A DNA stretch of 64,000 nt from Croceicoccus bisphenolivorans (GTDB taxonomy: Bacteria > Pseudomonadota > Alphaproteobacteria > Sphingomonadales > Sphingomonadaceae): contig NZ_LRSE01000009.1 in assembly GCF_001634625.1 (NCBI RefSeq), forward strand, positions 62,001-126,000, in the 5' to 3' direction. The notes below the pieces were generated by a model. The model saw only the letters and a program-made list of their open reading frames with translations, had not been told where the DNA came from and did not search any database. Below, piece by piece: positions 1-9,919 of the stretch. A program made the position numbers and the translations under genes. The number at the start of each line of letters is the position of its first letter. The stretch's first letter is position 1.

Positions 1-1731
1 CTTGGCCTGAAGCGTGATCGCGCCGACGATGCGGACGATGGCCGCGTGGTCGTTGCCCCGCGCAAGGCGAAGAAGGCCCCGCGCGAAACCGTCATCGATG
101 ACGATCCGGATATCGTGGACGCCGCACCGCGCCGCGCGCCGGAAATTTCCGATCCGACCGCGCCGCCAAAGCCCGCGGCAAAGGCGAAGAAGCCCAAGCA
201 AGGCGACTTCTTCAATGCCGATTATGCGCTGCCCAGCCCGGAGCTGCTGGCCGAAGTGCCGGATCAGTCTGGCCACAAGCTGGACAAGATGGCGCTGGAA
301 CGGAACGCCCGCCTGCTCGAAAACGTGCTGGAAGATTTCAACGTAAAGGGTGAAATCACCGCTGTTCGCACGGGGCCTGTCGTCACGATGTACGAACTGG
401 AACCGGCGCCGGGCATCAAGGCCGCGCGCGTCATGGGCCTTGCCGACGACATCGCCCGCAACATGAGTGCCATTTCCGCCCGCGTCTCGGCCATTCCGGG
501 CAAGACCGTAATGGGCATCGAACTGCCGAATGCCGACCGCCAGATGGTCTCGTTCCGCGAACTGATCGAATCCGCCGCGTTCGGCGATCACAAGGGCATG
601 CTGCCGATCATCCTTGGCAAGGATATCGCGGGCGAGCCGATCGTCGCCGACCTTGCCGCCATGCCCCACCTGCTGGTCGCGGGTACGACGGGTTCGGGCA
701 AATCCGTCGGCCTCAACGCGATCCTGCTGTCGCTGCTCTACCGTCTGACCCCTGCCGAGTGCCGGTTGATCCTGATCGATCCCAAGGTGCTTGAACTCAA
801 GACCTACGACGACATCCCGCACCTGCTCTCCCCCGTGGTGACGGAGCCGCAAAAGTCGGTCCGCGCGCTGAAATGGGCGGTGGAAGAGATGGAGCGGCGC
901 TACCGGATGATGAGCTCCATCGGATCGCGCAACCTTGCCGGTTTCAACGAGAAGGTGAAGATCGCAAGGGCCAAGGGCAAGCCGCTTGGCCGCCGTGTGC
1001 AAACCGGGTTCGACCCCGAAACGGGCGAGGAAATCTTCGAGGAAGAGCAGCTCGATTACGAAGTCCTGCCCCAGATCGTGCTGATCGTCGACGAACTGGC
1101 CGACCTGATGATCACGGTGGGCAAGGAGATCGAAGTCCTGATCCAGCGCCTCTCCCAGAAATCGCGTGCGGCGGGCATCCACCTCATCATGGCGACGCAG
1201 CGCCCGTCGGTGGACGTCATCACCGGCGTGATCAAGGCGAACATGCCGACCCGCATTTCCTTCCACGTCACTAGCCGCATCGACAGCCGCACGATCCTTG
1301 GCGAACAGGGCGCGGAACAGCTGTTGGGCAAGGGCGACATGCTCTACAAGGCGAGTTCAAAGCCGCTGACCCGCGTGCACGGCCCCTTCGTGTCGGACGA
1401 GGAAGTGGAGGAAGTGGCGAACTTCTGGCGCGGTCAGGGCTCGCCCGAATATGTCGATTCTGTCACCGAGGAACCGGAAGACGGCGGCTTTGCGTTCGAT
1501 GACCTCGATGGCGGATCGGACGATCCCGAACAGCGCAAGTACGTACAGGTTTGCCAGATGGTGTTCGAAAACCAGAAAGCCTCGGCCAGCTGGATCCAGC
1601 GGCAGATGGGTGTCGGCTACAACACCGCATCGAAATGGATCGAGCGTATGGAAAAGGACGGGCTGGTCGGCCCGGCCAATCATGTCGGGCGGCGCGAAAT
1701 CTACCGCGATCGCGATGGCCAGCCGCTGTGA
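1..1731 (+). CDS. ftsK: DNA translocase FtsK, 3' part (5' end outside window)
   Basis: The frame is open from base 1, so the N-terminal membrane domain lies upstream of the window; a GTG at 46 is internal. FtsK is a hexameric dsDNA pump at the septum that clears chromosome termini and activates XerCD recombination. About 576 residues are visible: an acidic/basic linker, the alpha domain, the RecA-like motor with Walker A GTTGSGKS near visible residues 228-235 and Walker B LIVDELADLM near 360, the MATQRPS segment, and a C-terminal winged-helix gamma domain (about the last 70 residues, SWIQRQMGVGYNTASKWIERME) that reads KOPS sites. The complete motor and gamma domain separate it from the HerA-type ATPases elsewhere in this window. 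Confidence 0.97.
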   Translation, partial: LGLKRDRADDADDGRVVVAPRKAKKAPRETVIDDDPDIVDAAPRRAPEISDPTAPPKPAAKAKKPKQGDFFNADYALPSPELLAEVPDQSGHKLDKMALERNARLLENVLEDFNVKGEITAVRTGPVVTMYELEPAPGIKAARVMGLADDIARNMSAISARVSAIPGKTVMGIELPNADRQMVSFRELIESAAFGDHKGMLPIILGKDIAGEPIVADLAAMPHLLVAGTTGSGKSVGLNAILLSLLYRLTPAECRLILIDPKVLELKTYDDIPHLLSPVVTEPQKSVRALKWAVEEMERRYRMMSSIGSRNLAGFNEKVKIARAKGKPLGRRVQTGFDPETGEEIFEEEQLDYEVLPQIVLIVDELADLMITVGKEIEVLIQRLSQKSRAAGIHLIMATQRPSVDVITGVIKANMPTRISFHVTSRIDSRTILGEQGAEQLLGKGDMLYKASSKPLTRVHGPFVSDEEVEEVANFWRGQGSPEYVDSVTEEPEDGGFAFDDLDGGSDDPEQRKYVQVCQMVFENQKASASWIQRQMGVGYNTASKWIERMEKDGLVGPANHVGRREIYRDRDGQPL

Positions 1732-1825
1732 ACGCCATCCATCGCACTGCGCGAAATCGAAAAACATGATATAGTAACGCTTTGAAGACCAAGAGCGGGC
1801 GACTTCGGACGGGAGCCGGCGGATA

Positions 1826-3388
1826 ATGAACGCGGGATGGAAAGTACCGGATAACCAGGCGATCGGCGCCAATGGTGGCGAACGCCTGCGGATGATCCGC
1901 GTGGTGCTTCTCACCATCGTTATCGCCATCGCGGCCTCCATCGCGGCAATCGGCTGGGTGCTCGGCTACGATCCGCTGGTGCACGTGAACGGCAAAGCAC
2001 CGGCCATGGTGCCCACCACCGCATTCTGCCTGCTCGCGCTCACCGGTGCACACCTCGCGCTTCACCTCAGGCGCAGCGATGCCAGCCGCGCCGCGATGCT
2101 GTGCGTGGCGATCGGGGCGGGAACGATCGCATCCGTGAATCTGGTGGCAGTCGTATCGGGCTGGTGGCCACACGGCATCGACGGCCTGCTGTGGCCCGCA
2201 CTGTTTGCCGGAACCCGCGATGCCATGGCGCCCGCGACGGCAACCTGCATCCTGCTTGCCGTCGTGGCCAGCGTGGAGCTGCGGCGCACCGGCGGCCCGC
2301 GCAAGCGTTTGTTCCAGTTTGCCGCCACGTCGGGCCTTGCCGTTTCGGCATTCGCCCTTGTCGCGTACCTGCTGGCGCGGGAATCGCTGTCCAACGCCAT
2401 GCCGTTCGCCGCGATGTCGGTGCAGACGGCGGTCGCCTCGGCCATGCTGTTCGCCGCCATCGTGCTGGCCCAGCCAGGCGGCGGCTGGCTCTCCGTCCTG
2501 TTCGGATCGCTGGGCGGCAGCCGCATATCGCGCCGCCTGTTGCCGGTGGTCGTGCTCTGTCCGCTCGGCCTTGCCGTGCTAGGCAATTTCGCGACGCGGA
2601 TCGGCTGGATCGATCCCGGCATGCGGCTTGTCCTGCTCACCGTGCTGTTGATGGCCGTTGGTGCCGCCGCGGTCCTGCTGATCGCCATCGGCGAGAACCG
2701 GTACGAGGCGGCGCACCTTCGCAACATGCTGACGCTGGAAAAATCGTCCGAGGAAAAAGAGCGCCTGCTGGGCGAAATTTACCACCGCGTGCGCAACAAC
2801 CTTCAGCGTATCGACGCCATGCTCGCCTTCGAAAGCGCGCAAGTGCCGGGTGCCGAGGGCCGAGACGCCTTCGTGGCGATGTCGCACCGCGTGCGCGCCC
2901 TTGCCGTCGTGCACGAGGCGCTGATGCGGTCCGTCTCGCTCTCGCGTATCGAGATCGCGGATTACCTCGACCGGCTTTCGCAAGAGATATCGCGTTCGCG
3001 TGCGCTGCCCGAACGGGGCATCCACATATCCTGCCAGGTCGAGCGGATGTTCGTCGACTTCGAAACCGCCAACACCATGGGCCTGCTGGTGAACGAACTG
3101 GTTTCCGATGCCGCCGTCCACGCTTTTCCGGTTGGCCAACAAGGGATTATCCGTGTATCCTTCGGCAGACTGGACGCAGACACCTGCGTATTGGCGGTCT
3201 CGGACGATGGCGTGAATCCTGCTGCGGACCTTGATCGCGGCGGGGTCGGATCGCGGATTATCCGGTCGCTTGCGCGGCAATTGCGTGGCGAACTTCGGGT
3301 GGAAGTCCATGATGGGACACACGTCACCATCACCTTTCCCGACATGACGACCAGATGGGATGGCAGTGGCGCAAACGGCAGTAGATAG
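1826..3388 (+). CDS. Membrane sensor histidine kinase, HWE/HisKA_2 type
   Basis: A predicted inner-membrane sensor kinase of 520 residues. The first ~290 residues carry several hydrophobic segments without a large periplasmic loop. A HisKA_2-type phosphoacceptor region follows, with the motif EIYHRVRNNLQ (His in HRVRNN). A degenerate HATPase domain then contains NELVSDAAVHAFP and GGVGSRIIRSLARQLRG. Kinases of this family commonly feed single-domain receivers or the alphaproteobacterial general stress pathway. The last 29 bp overlap the start of the receiver gene, so the two are almost certainly co-translated partners. The signal sensed is unknown. A TATAGT hexamer about 55 bp upstream (near 1760) could be a -10 element. 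The start could also be an internal ATG near 1892. Confidence 0.85.
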   Translation: MNAGWKVPDNQAIGANGGERLRMIRVVLLTIVIAIAASIAAIGWVLGYDPLVHVNGKAPAMVPTTAFCLLALTGAHLALHLRRSDASRAAMLCVAIGAGTIASVNLVAVVSGWWPHGIDGLLWPALFAGTRDAMAPATATCILLAVVASVELRRTGGPRKRLFQFAATSGLAVSAFALVAYLLARESLSNAMPFAAMSVQTAVASAMLFAAIVLAQPGGGWLSVLFGSLGGSRISRRLLPVVVLCPLGLAVLGNFATRIGWIDPGMRLVLLTVLLMAVGAAAVLLIAIGENRYEAAHLRNMLTLEKSSEEKERLLGEIYHRVRNNLQRIDAMLAFESAQVPGAEGRDAFVAMSHRVRALAVVHEALMRSVSLSRIEIADYLDRLSQEISRSRALPERGIHISCQVERMFVDFETANTMGLLVNELVSDAAVHAFPVGQQGIIRVSFGRLDADTCVLAVSDDGVNPAADLDRGGVGSRIIRSLARQLRGELRVEVHDGTHVTITFPDMTTRWDGSGANGSR

Positions 3389-3743
3389 CAGGACCAAACG
3401 GGTCGTCATCGTCGATGACGATGTCCTGATCTGCGAGTACCTGAGCGACCTTTGCCAGTTCTACGGCGCCGAAGTGGTCGGCATGGCGCACGAGGCGCAG
3501 GAAGCCGAAGACATCATCCTCGAAAACCGGCCCGAATTCGTGCTGATGGACCTGCGGCTGGGTGGCCCGCGCGACGGGGTGGACGTTGCCGAAGCGGTCC
3601 AGAACCGGATGTCCGGCGTGAAGTTCGTCTATGTTTCCGGTTCGAACGAGCCGAAATCGATGGACCGGATCGCCAGCAACGCCCCGCACCACGTGCTGAT
3701 CAAGCCGATTTCGCCCGCAGACTTGCGCAAGGCACTGGCCTGA
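3360..3743 (+). CDS. Single-domain response regulator
   Basis: A 127-residue stand-alone receiver domain without an output domain. The acidic pocket is at D19-D21, the phosphorylatable Asp is D64 (VLMDLRLGG), the switch Ser is about S93 (YVSGS) and the conserved Lys is K115 (LIKPIS). It overlaps the 3' end of the HWE-type kinase gene by 29 bp in another frame, which marks it as that kinase's cognate acceptor. Stand-alone receivers normally act as phosphate shuttles or phosphate sinks, or by protein-protein contact. Which of these applies cannot be read from the sequence. Family assignment is certain; pathway membership is inferred. Confidence 0.92.
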   Translation: MAVAQTAVDSRTKRVVIVDDDVLICEYLSDLCQFYGAEVVGMAHEAQEAEDIILENRPEFVLMDLRLGGPRDGVDVAEAVQNRMSGVKFVYVSGSNEPKSMDRIASNAPHHVLIKPISPADLRKALA

Positions 3744-3838
3744 GCGGAGCCTGCGGCCGCTTCGTGCGTTGATCGTCGCGACAGTGCCGATTATCCGGGC
3801 CGACACCCCGGCAGGCACACAAGGCTGAGGAACGAGCG

Positions 3839-4948
3839 ATGCGCATCGGGTGCCCGAAGGAAATCAAGAACCACGAATACCGCGTCGGCCTGACGCCCGA
3901 AAGCGTGCACGAACTCGTCTCGCACGGGCACGAGGTTCGGGTGGAAACCGGCGCGGGGCTGGGCATTGGCGCCAGCGATGTCGACTACCGCAACGCCGGC
4001 GCGGAGATCGTCGACGGGCCGGACGCCATATTCGACGACTGCGAAATGGTGGTGAAGGTAAAGGAACCGCAGGCAGACGAACGCGCTAAACTGCGCGAAG
4101 GGCAGGTCCTCTACACTTACCTCCACCTCGCCCCCGATCCGGAACAGACGGCGGACCTCGTCAAATCAGGCGTTACCGCCATCGCTTATGAAACCGTGAC
4201 CGGCCCGGGCGGCACGCTGCCCTTGCTGAAGCCGATGAGCCAGGTTGCGGGCCGGATGAGCATACAGGCAGGCGCGACCGCGCTGGAAAAGGCGCATGGC
4301 GGGCGCGGCGTGCTGCTTGGCGGCGTACCGGGCGTGATGCCGGGGAAGGTCGCGGTGATCGGCGGCGGCGTGGTTGGCTGGAACGCGGCGCAGATGGCAG
4401 TCGGGCTCGGCGCGGATGTCACGATCCTCGATCGCAATCCCGAACAGCTGGAACGACTGGGCATGTATTTCGAAAGCCGTGCCAAGACGCGGTTTTCGAA
4501 CAAGGCGAACCTTGCCGAATCGGTATGCGAGGCGGATCTCGTGATCGGCGCGGTGCTCATCCCCGGGGCCGCCGCGCCGAAACTGGTCAGCCGCGCGATG
4601 CTGGCCGATATGAAGCGTGGCACGGTGCTGGTCGATGTCGCGATAGACCAGGGCGGGTGCTTTGAAACCAGTCACCCCACCACGCACGACGATCCGACAT
4701 TCGTGGTCGACGGGATCGTCCATTACTGTGTCGCCAACATGCCTGGCGCGGTGGCACGCACCAGCACATATGCCCTCAACAACGTGACCCTACCCCATGC
4801 CCTTGCCATCGCGGACAAGGGCTGGCGGCAGGCAATGCGCGACAACCCGCATCTCGCCGCCGGGCTGAATGTCCACGCCGGAGCCGTAACGTATGAAGCT
4901 GTCGCGCGCGAACTGGGCTACGAATACCGGCCGTTCGAGGGAAACTGA
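3839..4948 (+). CDS. ald: Alanine dehydrogenase
   Basis: NAD-dependent alanine dehydrogenase catalyses reversible oxidative deamination of L-alanine to pyruvate and ammonium in the cytosol. The 369-residue length matches the family (about 371). Visible signatures are the N-terminal [20 protein letters not shown], the substrate-side KVKEPQ lysine and YTYLHLAPD histidine, and the Rossmann glycine-rich loop [12 protein letters not shown]. The conserved [13 protein letters not shown] segment is also present. The ATG is preceded by GAGGAACG, an acceptable ribosome binding site. It stands alone between the receiver gene and the diguanylate cyclase gene, with no obvious operon partner. A related possibility, the transhydrogenase alpha subunit, is excluded by length and by the complete Ald motifs. 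Confidence 0.96.
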   Translation: MRIGCPKEIKNHEYRVGLTPESVHELVSHGHEVRVETGAGLGIGASDVDYRNAGAEIVDGPDAIFDDCEMVVKVKEPQADERAKLREGQVLYTYLHLAPDPEQTADLVKSGVTAIAYETVTGPGGTLPLLKPMSQVAGRMSIQAGATALEKAHGGRGVLLGGVPGVMPGKVAVIGGGVVGWNAAQMAVGLGADVTILDRNPEQLERLGMYFESRAKTRFSNKANLAESVCEADLVIGAVLIPGAAAPKLVSRAMLADMKRGTVLVDVAIDQGGCFETSHPTTHDDPTFVVDGIVHYCVANMPGAVARTSTYALNNVTLPHALAIADKGWRQAMRDNPHLAAGLNVHAGAVTYEAVARELGYEYRPFEGN

Positions 4949-5023
4949 CGGGACACTCCGGTACGGCGGTCTGCGCCGCCACATTTCCGACGTATTAACC
5001 AGAAATCAAACGAATCGGTGCCA

Positions 5024-6781
5024 ATGTCGGCCCCGATGAAAAGTGCGGCAATTCACTGGGCAACCAAGGCGTTCGGAGCGGTGCTGCTGTGCATGGCCGC
5101 GCTTCTGCCAATTACCGCACATGCGGAAGACGTTCGTCCGGGCTGCTGGGCGGCGACAAGTACCGTATCCGGCGGCGATGACCCGGTTCTTCCCCGCACG
5201 GATCGATGGATCTGCGACGGGCAGGCGCAGGAAATTGCCCGCGGCACATCGTGGCTGTTCTTCACTCCCGCCGATTTTGCGATGCTGGATACACCGCCTG
5301 ACCATTTCGTCACCGATATCGGTCGGTTCGAACGCATTCACCTTATCGTCATGGACGCCAGCGGCCCCTTACGTTCGCGCGCTTACTCGATGCGTGATGT
5401 CGGCACTTTCGTGAACGGTCCCAAGTTCGCCCTGCCGCTTCCCGACATGACCCGCGCGACGGGGCTGGTCGTCGCGATCGAAAAACCGTGGTCGCCTGCC
5501 ATCATGTCGCAGGCTCAGCTGCAGACACGCCATGACATCGACGACGCGCTGGGCTGGAGCAATTCAGCCATGCTGGTACTGGCCCTGCTCGTCGGCCTGC
5601 TGGCGACGCCGCTTGCCTACAACGCCGCGTTCTACCGCATCCTGCGCGAACCTTTCGTTCTATGGATGCTGGCTGCCGAAATCTCGATGCTGGCTTATGT
5701 GCTCGTCTCAAGCGGGCTGTTCCACCACATCGTTGACGTGAGCCTTCCGGTCAGCGTGTCGATTTCGGCGCTGACGCTGTTTGCGCCGATGCTGTTCTCT
5801 ACCGGGTTCTTCCTGAGTTATCTGGAGGAACGAACGCTGAGCGAAACGATGCACCAGTTGCTGATGAGCACGGCCATCGCAACGGGCATCGTGGGTGCGT
5901 TCTTCTGCCTGCCGATGGAATTCCTGCGCCCTTACGGCCACGACCTGTTCCTCGGCGCGCCGGTGCCCTTGCTGGTCGCCGTTGCTGCCGCGTGCGTCAT
6001 GGCCGCTCGCAATGGCAGTAATGCGGTGTGGTTCCAGGCAGCATCGTGGACCGCGCTGGCCGTGTCGGCGCTGGCCGTGATGGCGCGCAGTTCGGGCATG
6101 GGGATCGCGGGGGCCTGGCCCGACATCCTGCTTTACGCCGCTATCTTTGCCCACGTGGCGATCGGATCGATCGCGGTGGTCTATCGCGTCGACATCATGC
6201 GGCGCGAGCGTGAACGGGTGAACGCGCGCCTTGAATCGCTGACCAACCTGATCGATCTCGATCCGCTGACCGGCATCTTCAACCGCCGCGCGCTGGAACA
6301 GCGTTTCGCCGAATTGCGGTCGGACGGCTTCCACGCATTGGCGGTCGTCGATCTCGATCATTTCAAGCAGGTCAACGACCGCTTCGGCCATACCGTCGGC
6401 GACCGCGTGTTACAGGAAGTCGCCGCCGTACTGGCCAGTGACAAAGATGCCATTGCCTTCCGCATGGGCGGGGAAGAGTTCGTCATCATGCTGCGCGGCG
6501 CACAGATCCAGCAGCGGGCAGAACAGCTGCGCCGGGCGATCACCATCCGCATCGCGAACGAGGTGGACGGGATCGACGGGCCCATCACGGCCAGCATGGG
6601 CCTGATCGAAAGCCCGCCGGGCGGCATATCGTCGATGCGCCAGCTTTACAGCCAGGCAGACCGCCTGCTCTACGAAGCAAAATACAGTGGCCGGAACCGC
6701 CTGATCACCGAACGGATACAGGTTTTCACCCCGCCATCGCGCGAGCGCCGCATGAAAGACAGGCGCCGCGAATCGGCCTAG
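5024..6781 (+). CDS. 7TM-DISM type diguanylate cyclase (GGDEF)
   Basis: A predicted membrane enzyme making cyclic di-GMP from two GTP. It has a signal-peptide-like N-terminus ending near ITAHA, an extracytoplasmic domain of about 150 residues, seven closely spaced hydrophobic helices (7TMR-DISM arrangement), a short coiled linker and a C-terminal GGDEF domain. The active-site loop is MGGEEF, a catalytically competent GGEEF variant. The NRRALEQRF and DLDHFKQVNDRFGH motifs are intact. The usual upstream RxxD inhibitory site is not present (the corresponding stretch is ASDKDAIAF). GTG 5018 and ATG 5036 are alternative starts, and no strong Shine-Dalgarno sequence decides between them. No phosphodiesterase (EAL/HD-GYP) lies nearby. 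Confidence 0.9.
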   Translation: MSAPMKSAAIHWATKAFGAVLLCMAALLPITAHAEDVRPGCWAATSTVSGGDDPVLPRTDRWICDGQAQEIARGTSWLFFTPADFAMLDTPPDHFVTDIGRFERIHLIVMDASGPLRSRAYSMRDVGTFVNGPKFALPLPDMTRATGLVVAIEKPWSPAIMSQAQLQTRHDIDDALGWSNSAMLVLALLVGLLATPLAYNAAFYRILREPFVLWMLAAEISMLAYVLVSSGLFHHIVDVSLPVSVSISALTLFAPMLFSTGFFLSYLEERTLSETMHQLLMSTAIATGIVGAFFCLPMEFLRPYGHDLFLGAPVPLLVAVAAACVMAARNGSNAVWFQAASWTALAVSALAVMARSSGMGIAGAWPDILLYAAIFAHVAIGSIAVVYRVDIMRRERERVNARLESLTNLIDLDPLTGIFNRRALEQRFAELRSDGFHALAVVDLDHFKQVNDRFGHTVGDRVLQEVAAVLASDKDAIAFRMGGEEFVIMLRGAQIQQRAEQLRRAITIRIANEVDGIDGPITASMGLIESPPGGISSMRQLYSQADRLLYEAKYSGRNRLITERIQVFTPPSRERRMKDRRRESA

Positions 6782-7200
6782 GCAGTGCCCAGGAACGGAG
6801 CAACGACTTCGGGCGGAACGCGCAGCAGCCTGCCGGAATCGCGCCCGATCATCGCCCATGTGGAGCGGACCGAGACGATCGGGCGCCTGCCACCGGCAGC
6901 CGGCATGAAATCGATCAGGCGTTCGAAACGCGCACCCGTCGGTGGTGTTTCTATCCGCGTCTCCGCCTCTACGCTTTCGCCTTCGGAAATATTGCCGCGA
7001 TAGTCGATCTCGTGCCGGGTCACGACCCAGAGGTACGCATCAACATGTGTCGGATCCGCCACCGCTTCCCAATGTGCGATCGCGATTTCCTGCGCCCATT
7101 GCAGCCAGACCGCGTTGTTGACGTGGCCCATGAAATCGATGTGCTCCGGCCCCGCCGTGAAGGTCATGCGATAACGCGGGGTCGGACCCTCAGCGGGCAT
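6778..7200 (-). CDS. Acyl-CoA thioesterase, 4HBT hot-dog fold
   Basis: A hot-dog-fold thioesterase of about 140 residues, probably hydrolysing an acyl-CoA. The signature HIDFMGHVNNAVWLQW matches the 4-hydroxybenzoyl-CoA thioesterase/FadM/YbgC group. The start at 7200 (MPAEGPTPRYRMTF) is preferred over a longer frame to 7275. The longer frame would extend 86 bp into the upstream DUF2939 gene, whereas 7200 gives an 11 bp overlap typical of this cluster. It is the last gene of a three-gene minus-strand unit behind oligopeptidase B and DUF2939. Its C-terminal stop overlaps the convergent diguanylate cyclase gene by 4 bp. The physiological substrate is unknown. Confidence 0.86.
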   Translation of the reverse strand: MPAEGPTPRYRMTFTAGPEHIDFMGHVNNAVWLQWAQEIAIAHWEAVADPTHVDAYLWVVTRHEIDYRGNISEGESVEAETRIETPPTGARFERLIDFMPAAGGRRPIVSVRSTWAMIGRDSGRLLRVPPEVVAPFLGTA

Positions 7201-7669
7201 CGAGATCCACTCCGGCCAGGACCCAGCCAAGGCCGTCGCGCCGGAAAACCAGCGCACCGTGCCCGTCTTCGCCATAGAGGCGGAACGCGTTCAGCCCATC
7301 GCTTCGGATGCGCCAGTCCACCGGTTCACGCGTATCCGACCGCTCTGCCACGGTCACGCCAGCGGCCTGCCCCGTACGCACCAGTTGCGCCACGCTATCC
7401 GGTGTCATCAGCGTATCCACGGCAAGCGATGTTCCGGCCTTGGCAAGCACCGAACCGAGGCCGCCGATATCCTCTCGGTCGATAGCCCCGCCCACTTCGG
7501 ATTTCAGCGATTCGCGAAAGGCGTGAAAATCGACCCGCCCTTCCAGCCGCGCCACGTCCCCCGCGCGCGCCGCTTCCCGCAAGTCGTGCAGGGCATAGAG
7601 CCGCGATCCGATGAACCAGCCAACGGCGATGCAGGCGATCAGGAACAGGTAGGCGAGAAGTTTCTTCAC
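7190..7669 (-). CDS. DUF2939 family membrane-anchored protein
   Basis: A 159-residue protein with one N-terminal membrane anchor (residues about 4-24, LLAYLFLIACIAVGWFIG), followed by the DUF2939 core. That core is a YALHDLREAARAGDVARLEGRVDF helix-turn module and a C-terminal beta-rich part ending VFRRDGLGWVLAGVDLDAR. It has no enzymatic motif and the family has no established function. It overlaps the end of the oligopeptidase B gene by 4 bp and the start of the thioesterase gene by 11 bp, so the three are translated as one operon. Topology suggests the soluble part is periplasmic. Assignment to DUF2939 is by motif memory, without a profile search. Confidence 0.78.
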   Translation of the reverse strand: MKKLLAYLFLIACIAVGWFIGSRLYALHDLREAARAGDVARLEGRVDFHAFRESLKSEVGGAIDREDIGGLGSVLAKAGTSLAVDTLMTPDSVAQLVRTGQAAGVTVAERSDTREPVDWRIRSDGLNAFRLYGEDGHGALVFRRDGLGWVLAGVDLDAR

Positions 7670-9795
7670 GCCGGTTCCGCCCCGCCTGCGCCATCGGCCT
7701 CACCTACGCCATCGGCCATGCCGAGTTGCCAGAGGATGAAGGCAAACTCTTCCGCCACTTCGCGCAAGCTGTCGAACCGGCCCGACTTGCCGCCGTGGCC
7801 TGCGCCCATGTTCATCTTCAGCAGCAGTTCGTTATCGTCGGTCTTCATCTCGCGCAGCCTGGCGACCCACTTGGTCGGTTCCCAGTATGTCACGCGCGGA
7901 TCGTTGAGCCCGCCCGTCACCAGCATCGGCGGATAGGCCTGTGCGCTAACCTGGTCGTAGGGGCTGTAACTATGGATCAGGGCAAACGCCTCCGCATCCT
8001 CGATCGGGTTGCCCCATTCGGGCCATTCGCCCGGCGTCAGCGGCAGGGTAGCATCCAGCATCGTGTTCAGCACGTCGACGAACGGCACTTGCGCGACGAC
8101 CGCGCCCCACAGATCGGGATCGGAATTGACGATAGCGCCCATCAGTTCACCGCCCGCCGAACCGCCCGATGCGGTCACGCGGCCTTTGGCGCTATAGCCG
8201 CGTTCGATAAGGCCCTTTGCGATGTCAACGAAGTCGTTGAAGGTGTTGGTCCGCTTCTTCAGCTTGCCATCCAGATACCAGCGGCGGCCCAGATCGTCGC
8301 CGCCGCGGATGTGCGCGATGGCATAGATCACCCCGCGATCGACCAGCGAAAGCCGCGCGGTGGAGAAATAGGGCGAGACCGCATGGCCATACGCACCATA
8401 GCCGTAGAGGTGCAGCGGCGCGCTGCCATCCAGCGGGGTATCCTTGCGCATCATCAGCGAAACGGGGATTTCCGTCCCGTCGCGCGCAGTGATCATCAGG
8501 CGTTCGGTCGCATATTGCGACGCGTCGTAGCCCGACGGGATTTCCTGCACTTTCAGCGTGGTCAGTTCGCGCGTCTTCGGATCGTAGTCATAGACCGTGC
8601 CGGGCGTGACCATGGAGAAATAGCTGAGCCGCAGCGTATCGGTCTCGTACTCCGGATTGTCGCCCAGCCCCGCGGTATAGCTGGCTTCGGGAAAGGCCAC
8701 CGGCTCGATCCGCGCCGGATCGTCGTAATACCGCACTTCCACCTGATCGAGCCCGTGAAGGCGCCCCTCGGTCACGTAGAAGGCTTCGAACATCTCGAAC
8801 CCGGTCAGGTAGAAATCGTCCGATCCGGCGATCAGCGTGTCCCACTCGTCCAGCTTGTTTAGCGTCGTCTGCGCCAGCCGGAAATTCTCGTGCGTGTCGT
8901 TGGTGTGCACGAACACGCGGTCGCCCGCGATGTCGATGTCGTATTCCACGCCTGCCTTGCGGGCTTTGACCAGCCGCTGCTCGCCCAGCGGGTCGTCGGC
9001 GGACACGATGCGTGCCTCGCTCGTCTCGTGGTCCGAAGTCGCGATCACCAGCCACTTTTCGTCCGAGGAAAGGCCCGAACCGACGCGAAAACCCTCGTCA
9101 TCCTCGTGGAACAGTTCGACGTCGCTTTCGATCGGCTGGCCCAGCCAGTGCAGGCGGGCATTATCCGTGCGCCAGTTCTCGTTGGCGAGCGAGTAGACAA
9201 GCGCCTTGTCCCCCGCGACCCAGATCAGCGAGGAAAGCGTGCCGGGAATCTCGTCCGCCAAAAGTTCGCCGGTGCCAAGGTCCTTGATCCGCGCGGTGAA
9301 CCGCTCCGACCCGTCGGTGTCGATGGCATAGGCGAGCTTGGTCGCATCCTTGCTGATCGAAAACGCGCCGAGCCGGAAATATTCGTGGCCCTCTGCCAGC
9401 ACGCTTTCGTCCAGCAGCAGTTCCTTGCCCTCGGTCCCGTCGCGGCCACCAGCGGCAGGCTTGCGCCACCACTGCTTGTACTGCGCGCCTTCCTGGTACT
9501 CGGTCCAGTAATACCAGTCGCCGTCCTTCGCCGGAACGGAACTGTCGTCTTCCTTGATGCGCGCGCGCATCTCCTTGAACAGCGTGTCGACCAGCGGTTC
9601 GAACGGCTTCATCCGTCCTTCGAACCATGCGTTTTCGGCCTTCAGGTGGGCCAGCACCTCCTCGTCTGTCACTTTGGGATAGCCCGCGTCGCGCAGCCAC
9701 GCATAGGGATCCTCTATCGTGATGCCGTGGTGGGTGAAGCTGTGGGGGCGCTTTTGGGCAACGGGGGGAGCGGTAACGACTGGGGTATCGGTCAA
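7666..9795 (-). CDS. ptrB: Oligopeptidase B (S9A serine peptidase)
   Basis: A 709-residue S9A peptidase that cleaves small peptides after basic residues. It has an N-terminal seven-bladed propeller (about residues 70-420, starting after HGITIEDPYAWLRD) and a C-terminal alpha/beta hydrolase domain. The catalytic triad can be placed at Ser546 in GGSAGG, Asp632 in GGLNDPRVTYWEP and His667 in GAGHGGKSGR. Acidic residues typical of oligopeptidase B rather than prolyl oligopeptidase are present around LTPGEWPEWGNP. No signal peptide is seen, so it is cytosolic. It heads the minus-strand cluster and diverges from the M24B aminopeptidase gene with 124 bp between the starts, so a shared promoter region for two peptidases is likely. 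Confidence 0.95.
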   Translation of the reverse strand: MTDTPVVTAPPVAQKRPHSFTHHGITIEDPYAWLRDAGYPKVTDEEVLAHLKAENAWFEGRMKPFEPLVDTLFKEMRARIKEDDSSVPAKDGDWYYWTEYQEGAQYKQWWRKPAAGGRDGTEGKELLLDESVLAEGHEYFRLGAFSISKDATKLAYAIDTDGSERFTARIKDLGTGELLADEIPGTLSSLIWVAGDKALVYSLANENWRTDNARLHWLGQPIESDVELFHEDDEGFRVGSGLSSDEKWLVIATSDHETSEARIVSADDPLGEQRLVKARKAGVEYDIDIAGDRVFVHTNDTHENFRLAQTTLNKLDEWDTLIAGSDDFYLTGFEMFEAFYVTEGRLHGLDQVEVRYYDDPARIEPVAFPEASYTAGLGDNPEYETDTLRLSYFSMVTPGTVYDYDPKTRELTTLKVQEIPSGYDASQYATERLMITARDGTEIPVSLMMRKDTPLDGSAPLHLYGYGAYGHAVSPYFSTARLSLVDRGVIYAIAHIRGGDDLGRRWYLDGKLKKRTNTFNDFVDIAKGLIERGYSAKGRVTASGGSAGGELMGAIVNSDPDLWGAVVAQVPFVDVLNTMLDATLPLTPGEWPEWGNPIEDAEAFALIHSYSPYDQVSAQAYPPMLVTGGLNDPRVTYWEPTKWVARLREMKTDDNELLLKMNMGAGHGGKSGRFDSLREVAEEFAFILWQLGMADGVGEADGAGGAEPA

Positions 9796-9919
9796 AAGGG
9801 TCGCTTTCTGTTCAGCACTGGGGTCAACGTTGGGGGTGCTGGTGAAATGTGTCGATCGTAACTATGTTTCCGCCATTGGCCTTGCAAGGCGCACCTCCTT
9901 TTCGAACGAGAATGAAACG

